From Akanthomyces muscarius (taxonomy: Eukaryota; Ascomycota; Sordariomycetes; Hypocreales; Cordycipitaceae): a stretch of 64,000 nt of DNA. Positions 57,007 to 64,000 of the stretch are shown here, piece by piece. The notes under the pieces were generated by a model. That model did no database searches. It saw only the letters and a list, made by a program, of their open reading frames with translations, and was not told the origin of the DNA. Where the stretch lies: NCBI RefSeq assembly GCF_028009165.1, contig NC_079241.1, forward strand, positions 2,046,001 to 2,110,000, given 5' to 3'. The position numbers were made by a program, and so were the translations under genes. How positions within the stretch are numbered: the first letter of the stretch is position 1; every line of letters starts with the position of its first letter.

Positions 57007-58969
57007 ATGTCTGCTGCGCAGCTTCTCAACCCCAAGGCCGAGTCCCGCGTGCGTATTATGTCCCATACACCGACCCCGGCCGACACATCCCACATTTCAG
57101 GTGGCTAACTGGCAGCAGAGGAGGGGCGAAGCTCTAAAGGTCAACATCAGTGCGGGCGAGGGTCTTCAGGATGTCCTCAAGTCCAACCTGGGCCCTCTGG
57201 GCACAATCAAGATGTACGTAGCGCCGTCCGAGAATTTTTAATTGCCAATGTACTGACCGACTCTGCTACAGGCTTGTCGACGGCGCCGGCCAGGTATGCA
57301 CAACTCGCGATCCCGCTCCTTTCCCGAGCTGCGACGCTCGAGAACGCCACTCTCTAACGAATCCTGAACACTACAGATCAAGCTCACAAAGGATGGCAAC
57401 ATTCTTCTCCGCGAAATGCAAATACAGAACCCGACCGCCGTCATGATTGCCCGAGCTGCCACTGCGCAGGACGATATTTGCGGTGACGGTACTACGTCTG
57501 TCGTGTTGCTGGTTGGCGAGCTGCTGAAGCAGGCCGACCGCTTCATCTCAGAGGGTCTGCACCCCCGTGTCATAACCGACGGCTTCGAGATTGCCAAGGT
57601 CGAGGCTCTCAAGGTAGCTAGAGCCGCAAACGTGTGTTTAACGGAGCTACCCTGCTAACCTGTCCTGATAGTTCCTCGACCAGTTCAAGCTCCCCAAAGA
57701 TATCGACAGAGAACTCCTGCTCAACGTCGCCCGCACATCGCTCTCCACGAAGCTCAACGCGACTCTGGGTTCGAAGCTCACCCCCGACATTGTCGACGCT
57801 GTTCTCGCCATCTACGAGGAGGGTGTCAAGCCTGACCTGCACATGGTTGAGATTATGAAGATGCAGCACCGCATGGCTGCTGATACCCAGCTAATCAAGG
57901 GTCTCGCCCTCGACCACGGTGCTCGCCACCCCGACATGCCCAAGCGCCTGGAAAACTGCTTCATCTTGACGCTCAACGTCAGCCTTGAATACGAAAAGAC
58001 CGAAATCAACTCTAGCTTCTTCTACTCGAGCGCCGAGCAGCGTGACAAGCTCGTCGAGAGCGAGAGACGCTTTGTTGATGCCAAGCTCAAGAAGATTGTC
58101 GAGCTCAAGAAGGAGGTTTGTGGAAACGACGGCAAGAAGAACTTTGTCATCATCAACCAAAAGGGCATCGACCCCTTGTCGCTCGATGTTCTGGCCAAGA
58201 ACGGCATCCTAGCCCTGCGTCGTGCCAAGCGTCGCAACATGGAGCGCCTGCAGCTTGTCTGTGGCGGTATTGCCCAAAACAGTGTCGAAGATATGACGGA
58301 GGAGTGTCTGGGATGGGCTGGTCTTGTCCATGAGCAGACTCTCGGAGAGGAAAAATACACCTTTGTCGAGGAAGTCAAGGACCCCAAGTCCGTTACCCTA
58401 CTCATCAAGGGCCCCAACCAGCACACCATTGCCCAGGTCAACGATGCTGTCCGTGATGGTCTGCGCAGTGTCTACAACACCATTGTCGACAAGAGCGTTG
58501 TTCCTGGTGCTGGTGCCTTCCAGGTCGCCTGCGCTACCCACCTGCGCAGTGACGCTTTCTCGAAGACGATCAAGGGCAAGGCCAAGTTTGGTATTGAGGC
58601 CTTTGCCAACGCTCTTCTCATTATCCCCAAGACCCTTGCTGCCAATGCCGGCCACGACGTGCAAGATGCCAGTAAGTTACAATGATACGACCCACTATAG
58701 AGATGAGACGCTAATGCTACATAGTTGCTGCCTTGCAAGATGGTGTCCTTGACGGTGACGTCGTCGGTCTGAACTTGGAGACCGGTGAGCCTATGGACCC
58801 TGAGCTCGAGGGTGTCTTTGACTCGTTCCGTGTTCTTCGCAACTGCATTGCTTCCAGTGCAGGCATTGCCTCAAATCTGCTGCTCTGCGATGAGCTGCTC
58901 AAGGCCCGACAGATGGGCAGAGCAAAGGGTCCTGGCCCTGGCATGGACGGCCCTGATGATCACATGTAA
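57007..58969 (+). CDS. cct6: T-complex chaperonin subunit zeta (CCT6)
   Basis: Subunit of the cytosolic chaperonin TRiC/CCT. Six exons: 57007-57048, 57119-57213, 57272-57293, 57377-57613, 57672-58671, 58725-58969; 546 aa. Exon 3 is only 22 nt (LVDGAGQ). For exon 2 several AG acceptors are possible; the one at 57117-57118 restores [17 protein letters not shown], matching the yeast zeta N-terminus. ATP-site motifs: [18 protein letters not shown] and [21 protein letters not shown]. Zeta-type segments: [35 protein letters not shown] and [12 protein letters not shown]. The early exons are crowded, as is common in highly expressed fungal chaperonin genes. Confidence 0.95.
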
Positions 58970-59240
58970 GAAAATAAAAGAAAAGGAAAAGGGGTTAGAT
59001 CTGCTTTAGAATAAAAGCTCTCTTTACATAGTGGATATACCAAAATCATTTTTTCAATCATGATAGACCTCGCCTCGTGCTGCAAAAGATGCGGCGGCTT
59101 GGTCCAAGTTGGCTGTACTAAGTAACGTTAGTTGAGCTGCCCCGCGGTGGCGCTGCCCGAGATCAACGTCGACTAGAAAAAAAAATCTTGACCCCACCAT
59201 CACCTAAACGTACGGTTTGCAGCATACACAACAACACAAT

Positions 59241-60586
59241 ATGGCAGATTACGACTCCGACTCCTCGGACGGCGAATTCGCTGAGACGAATGTTCTTTTG
59301 GGCTATGCCTCGAAAGACGCCGACGAAGATACCATAAGCCGCATCGGTGGCCGTCCGGTAAGCTATCTGCTCCCCCATCTGTACCCCTCCATCCTACCAT
59401 ATTGACGTTGTTGGCTTGCTTTCAGGAATGGCTCGACGCAGACAAGTCCCCCTCAGCGGCGCTCGCCCGATGCAAGATTTGCAAGAACCTCATGGTCATG
59501 CTGCTGCAGCTCAACGGCGAACTACCCGAGCGATTCCCCAACCACGACCGCCGCATATACGTCTTTGCCTGCAGGCGCTCGAGCTGCAGCAGGCGCGAGG
59601 GCAGCATACGCGCGATCCGAGGCGTGCGAGTGTGGGCGGACGACGGCTCAGCGGCGGCAGCAGCTGAGGAGAAGAAGAGACAAAAGGAAGAGGAGGCAAA
59701 AAAGCAGGAAAAGGCCAAGGAAGCAGAGAAAGCCAAGCCGCGACTGGGCGATGCTCTCTTTGGAGGTGGACCATCGGCTGCTGGGGCAGGCGGTGCGAAG
59801 AACCCATTCTCGTCGAATGCCAACCCGTTTAGCAGCTCTTCGTCTGGCAGCAATCCATTTGGCGCAAACCCGTTTTCTTCCCAGCCGGCGTCTTCTACCG
59901 CTACGCCTGCCTCGACTACTACTACTACAACGACTACGACAAAGGAAACAGAAAAAGACCTGCCAAAGACCTTTGCAGAGACGCTCTCCATAAACGCCCC
60001 CAAGACAGCGGCCGTCCGCCCGCCGGCTCCCGAGCCCTGGCCTGCCACGGACCAGCAGCCTACGCCATACCCGACATTGTACCTCGCCGATGCCGACTAC
60101 GAGACGCTGGAGCCCGAGCCGGCCGACATGCCGCTCCCGGCCAACGCGCGGATCGAAGAGGCCGACGCGCCCGATACGACGTCGGCCGCCGACAAGGAAG
60201 CCTTTGAGAGCACCATGGACACGACGTTTCAAAAGTTCGCGGACCGGCTGGCGCAGAACCCGGAGCAGGTGATTCGGTACGAGTTTGGCGGCGCGCCGCT
60301 GCTGTGCTCCAAGACGGACGACATCGGCCGAGCAGCAGCGGGAGGAGCGATGATGCCGCGGTGCGCGAGCTGCGGCGGCAAGAGGACGTTTGAGGTGCAG
60401 CTGACGCCGCACGCGATTGCGGAGCTCGAGGCCGAGGACCTGAGCCTGGAGGGCATGGAATGGGGCACGATTATCGTGGGCGTGTGCGAGAGGGACTGTG
60501 TGCCGGCGTATCTGGAGGAGGAGGAGGCTGGGTATCTGGAGGAGTGGGCGGGTGTGCAGTGGGAGGAGGAGGGTGGGAAGAAGTGA
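59241..60586 (+). CDS. PDCD2-like protein, Tsr4 family (chaperone of ribosomal protein uS5)
   Basis: Cytosolic PDCD2-family protein; yeast Tsr4 escorts Rps2/uS5 into 40S assembly. Exons 59241-59357 and 59426-60586; the 68-nt intron (GTAAGC...CTTTCAG) is phase 0; 425 aa. The N-terminal half starts MADYDSDSSDGEF and holds LGYASKDADEDTISRIGG, then the metal-binding-like CKICKNLMVMLLQLNGELPE and VFACRRSSCSRREGSIRAIRG (about 55-110). A low-complexity middle (charged helix 125-155, then Ser/Asn/Pro- and Thr-rich) precedes the C-terminal PDCD2_C domain (about 275-420): TFQKFADRLAQNPEQVIRY, CASCGGKRTFEVQ, MEWGTIIVGVCERDC. All paired Cys are present. Confidence 0.92.
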
Positions 60587-60598
60587 AGAAAAGGAGCT

Positions 60599-60637
60599 GG
60601 GGAGTAAAGATGGGGAGTAAAGATGGGGAGTAAAGAT
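60599..60637 (+). repeat. Three perfect 13-bp tandem repeats (GGGGAGTAAAGAT)
   Basis: Copies at 60599-60611, 60612-60624 and 60625-60637, directly after the tsr4-like stop codon, so in its 3' UTR. The rest of the 60587-61053 convergent region shows only A+T-rich sequence and no gene. Confidence 0.9.
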
Positions 60638-61053
60638 GCATATAGCCACTTTTGATATACACATGAATCACGATAGAGGGGAACGAAAACAATACATAGA
60701 CATATATCATGATAAAAGAAGATGCTGAAAAGTCATACAAACACACACATATGCATCATAATCAGAGGATACTGAGACGTCATACACTCACATATACGAC
60801 GTGATTAGAGACTTGAAGCGATATGGCTTGCAAATTTCAACTTTTTTTTCTTAAATCGAATGGCTGCTCTCGGCAGCGACTGGAGATCTAGATTTATTCG
60901 CTTTCACTTCTTTAAACCATGAAATGTCCTGTTTAAACGCCATAGCTTGGACCCTTCCCCACCCCATGAAATACGTTACTTCCTTTATGTCATCAGATAT
61001 GTAAATGGCCCTCGTTTTTAATATTCCCAAAGCAAGACTTCACGCCGTGCTCT

Positions 61054-61987
61054 TTATACAGTCTCCTCCCAAGTGCGTCGAATGACTCTGGAGAACTGCT
61101 CAATGTTGACATCCTCTCTGATCTCGGCCTTCTTGGCCTCGTTGTCCGGGTTGGCGGGGACCTTGATGTTGCCCTCGCCGTCAACGGACCAGCCGACAAC
61201 CTCGGTGACAAACTTGTGCGTCTTGTCCTTGTTGAGGCCGAGCCAGGCCTCGAGGTGCGAGACGTTGATCTCGCGGAAGGCCTGGGAGACGAGCACGGTG
61301 ATGTGTTGGCGGAGCACGTCCTCGAAGCCGGCAATGTCGGCGATGAGGTCGGCGCACAGGTCGTCGCCGTCGAGGTCCGCCCAGAAGTCGGCATACTGGG
61401 CGCCCTCGAGCTGCGCGTTGAGCGAGCGCAGCTTGGTCAGCGCCTCGCTGAGCTCGCCCGTGGCGGCGGCCGAGGGGTTGATGAGATGCAGGGCGAGGGA
61501 GAACTGAGGCGAGGGGAATTGCGTCATGGCCTTGACGAGGATGTTTGTGACGACCTCATCCTTCATGCGGTCGGGGTTGAGCTGGTACCTGGCATTGCGG
61601 AACAAACAAAAGCATTAGCGAGAACTGGTTCATAGAAATGCGGAGTCATTTGGCAAGCAGAAAGAAAAGAAAGCGTGTAGATTTTCAGACAACACTAAAG
61701 ATCACGTCATCCGCGACTGGGCTGATGACCCGTCACGATCAGGATAATAGGAAACGTTTACAGTAGTCATCATTAAACGCAAGGAGGGGGGGAAAGACTC
61801 GTGGAGCGGGAAAATGCACTCACAGTTTCAGCAATGTGCGGTTGGCGTTGCAGTCGGTATATTTCTGGTCGCACTGCTCCTGGAGGTAGTTCTCCAGGGT
61901 GCCGACAGCCTCGGGGTTGTAGCGCTCGAGGCCGCTGATGATGTTGGAGACATACTCCGGTCTCTCGGGCGGATCTTCGCCGTTCAT
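61054..61987 (-). CDS. Eukaryotic translation initiation factor 3 subunit K
   Basis: Small subunit of the eIF3 complex that binds the 40S ribosome. Exons, high to low: 61987-61824 and 61588-61054; phase 2 intron of 235 nt (GTGAGT...ATGCCAG), the longest in the window; 232 aa. N-terminus: RPEYVSNIISGLERYNPEAV, then LENYLQEQCDQKYTDCNANRTLLKLYQLNP, which forms only across the splice. The PCI/winged-helix region covers about 110-215 (ITVLVSQAFREINVSHLEAWLGL, VNIEQFSRVIRRTWEE at the C-terminus). Length and end match the family. Head-to-head with DNA ligase I, 363 bp apart. Confidence 0.94.
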
Positions 61988-62350
61988 GTTGGGCTGCTTC
62001 GGGGACAGAAAAGGAGGGATGTCGACGAGAGAATCCAGATGGTGGGGCGCGAAGAAGAATTATGATTGTGGTGTGCGCGGCCCGGATAGGCTTAGTGTGA
62101 AGTCCCGGGGCTGAAGCTAGCTCTCGAAAGAGGTCACGTGCCTTGGTGTCTGTCGATGTCATCGCTGGCGACCGTGTAATTGATCCTGACCGTGAATCGT
62201 GACTGAACCGTGACATGGTCGCAACAACTGAATTTGAACAAGTGGTGGCCGTATAATGCTGGAAAACATGTGAATTGCATCATAACTACTCACAATTTCT
62301 CAGAACGCGTCCAAGTTTGCCTGTGCTGGTGAGCTTGGCAGGCCGTTGAC
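61988..62350. promoter_or_regulatory. Divergent promoter between eIF3k and DNA ligase I
   Basis: The 363-bp shared upstream region. GTGAATCGTGACTGAACCGTGA-like half repeats (TGACCGTGAATCGTGAC...) occur near 62185-62215; no MCB element (ACGCGT) was seen, though AACGCGT is present at 62303-62309, close to the ligase start. Confidence 0.45.
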
Positions 62351-64000
62351 ATGTCCAGCCCTGCCAAGAAGAGGAAGCTGAACAATGCCGCGAAAAATGA
62401 GAAACCGCAGTCCAAAGGGCTAGAGTATTTCTTTTCCAAGCAACAGCAGAATGGCGGTAGCTCCGCAGATGCCCCAGAGAGTTCCTCGGCTGATTCGGGC
62501 AGCGCTCCGTTGACGGACGAGGAGCTGGCTCGGAAACTGCAGGCCGAATGGGACAAGGAGGCAGCTCAAATGGACAGCCAGGAACCCAACGGCGGGGAGG
62601 AGCCGACAATGGCCGAAGTCGTTCAATCTGAGGAGCTAGCAGACGTGGAGCAGAAGCAGCCAGATGCACCCGCGCAACCACCCCCTGCGACCATCTTTGG
62701 TGGAAAGAAGACGCTTGCACTTCAATCCGCAGGAATGGATGAAGACAGGATTACGATATCCATACCACTGGATGAGCCGCCACTTACTTTTGAGCCATCG
62801 AAGTATGTCGATCAGCTCAAACAGCATTGGTCCCGAGATGGAGGCAATGCATCCTATGCCCTTCTTACCAGGTGCTTTGTGCTTGTCAGCGGAACTGCTA
62901 GTCGCATCAAGATTGTGGATACGCTTGTCAATTGCTTGCGATTGCTGATTGAAGGTGATCCCGAGAGCCTCCTGCCGGCAGTATGTACCATGCACTACAA
63001 TGTTTCCCGCATTCTCTAATTGTATCAGGTTTGGCTGGCAACAAATTCCATCTCGCCAGCATACATATCAATGGAACTGGGTCTGGGTGGGTCGGCCATC
63101 TCCAAAGCTTTGAAGCAAGTGTGCGGTCTGGATAGTCGTTCACTCAAAACTCTATACGACAAGTATGGCGACGCAGGTGACGTGGCCTTTGAGGCAAAGA
63201 AGAAACAGAGTTTCACGCTGAGAAAGCCCAAGCCGCTGTCCATCAAAGGCGTGTATCAGTCTCTCGTCAAGATTGCTACTACGCAAGGGCAAGGTAGCAA
63301 CGAAGTGAAGCAGCGTATTGTCGATCGCCTGTTGCAGGATGCGCGCGGAGGTGAAGAGAGTCGATTTATTGTGCGGACGCTTTGCCAGCATCTTCGAATT
63401 GGCGCAGTTAAAACGACTATGCTTATTGCTCTATCCAGAGCATTCCTTCTCTCAAAACCAGCGAACGCTGAATATGAGACACGAAACATAGCCGCGCTGG
63501 CAAAGCTGAAGAAGGAAGAGCTCGCCGAGGTGTGGGCAAAGGCCGAGGAAATTGTCAAAGCTTGTTTTGCCAAGCGCCCAAACTACAATGATCTGATTCC
63601 CAGCCTGTTGGAGATTGGCGTATGCGAAGAGCTTCTCATCCGATGTGGCTTGGCGCTTCACATTCCGCTTCGACCAATGCTGGGAAGTATCACCAGAGAC
63701 TTGTCAGAAATGCTCACAAAGCTGCAAGGTCGTGACTTCACCTGCGAGTATAAATATGACGGGCAGCGCGCACAAGTGCACTGTGATGAAAATGGCAAGG
63801 TCTCCATCTTCTCTCGTCATCTGGAACTGATGACGGACAAGTATCCAGATCTGGTGGAGCTCGTACCAAAGATACGTGGAGATGGCGTTTCGAGCTTCAT
63901 AATGGAGGGAGAGGTTGTTGCTGTGGATAGTGCCAGCGGCGAACTCAAAAATTTCCAGGCGCTTACGAACAGAGCCCGCAAAGATGTCGAAATCGGGAGC
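62351..64000 (+). CDS. DNA ligase I (ATP-dependent, Cdc9-like), 3' end outside window
   Basis: Replicative ligase that seals Okazaki fragments. Exons 62351-62980 and 63029 to beyond the window end; the 48-nt intron (GTATGT...GTATCAG) is phase 0. The 534 residues visible are N-terminal. Residues 1-130 are hydrophilic, with KKRKL as a likely nuclear signal and KGLEYFFSKQ as a PIP-box-like PCNA contact. The DNA-binding domain covers about 150-400 (YVDQLKQHW, SRIKIVDTLVNCLR, QSFTLRKPKPLSIKGVYQSL, RFIVRTLCQHLRIGAVKTTML). The adenylation domain then starts with the active-site Lys in EYKYDGQR (about residue 452), and SRHLELMTDKYPD and IMEGEVVAVD follow. The sequence is still open at 64000; the rest of the adenylation domain and the OB fold lie to the right. 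Confidence 0.95.

Noticed and set aside
1..64000. tRNA genes, LTRs, transposase genes, CRISPR arrays
   Set aside because: Looked for B-box-like GGTTCGAATCC strings, terminal repeats and transposase motifs by eye; none convincing. A tRNAscan and RepeatMasker run would settle this.

Overview
The window is nuclear DNA from a filamentous ascomycete, most likely a sordariomycete and probably Hypocreales. This rests on the many 48-70 nt GT-AG introns with CTAAC-like branch sites, the fungal-specific families present (UstYa/DUF3328, NACHT-ankyrin NLR, Bck1, Ace2-type C2H2 factor) and the compact layout. I assembled about 20 genes by hand. Exon phases close exactly in every multi-exon model given, but no transcript data were available. 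I saw no tRNA, rRNA, CRISPR array, transposase or LTR.

Left part (about 1-29 kb) is accessory. It starts with an adenosine/adenine deaminase-like gene with an altered HAGE motif, a degenerate bZIP-type regulator and a 12-TM DHA1-type MFS transporter. The core of the window (9.0-24.0 kb) looks like an uncharacterised RiPP (ribosomally synthesised, modified peptide) cluster of the dikaritin/UstYa type. Its members are a Ste13/DPPIV-like membrane dipeptidyl aminopeptidase, two UstYa/DUF3328 oxidase genes transcribed toward each other, a secreted precursor with eight Lys-Arg-terminated 14-residue repeats plus a terminal repeat (unit SDADAATAYKADKR), an OPT-family oligopeptide transporter, a secreted sedolisin (S53) protease and a DOMON-cytochrome b561 oxidoreductase. 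A plausible flow is: the signal peptide sends the precursor to the secretory pathway, Kex2 and Kex1 cut and trim at KR, the clustered peptidases trim the N-terminal Asp/Ala-rich arm, UstYa proteins oxidise or cyclise through the single Tyr of each unit, and the OPT and/or MFS proteins move the product. The core sequence around AYKAD does not match the ustiloxin, phomopsin or asperipin cores as I know them. The product is unknown.

At 24.2-28.7 kb lies a large NACHT-ankyrin NLR-like immune-type gene, divergent from a small unrecognised gene (29.3-29.9 kb).

Right part (30.7-64 kb) is conserved housekeeping: MAPKKK bck1 (cell-wall integrity), a GH5 EGCrP2/Egh1-like steryl-glucosidase ending in a CaaX box, ski3 (RNA exosome cofactor), chaperonin subunits cct7 and cct6, a GNAT-HHCC protein resembling Spt10, mitochondrial ribosomal protein uS2m, an Ace2/Swi5-type C2H2 factor, tsr4/PDCD2-like, eIF3k, and the 5' part of DNA ligase I running off the window end.
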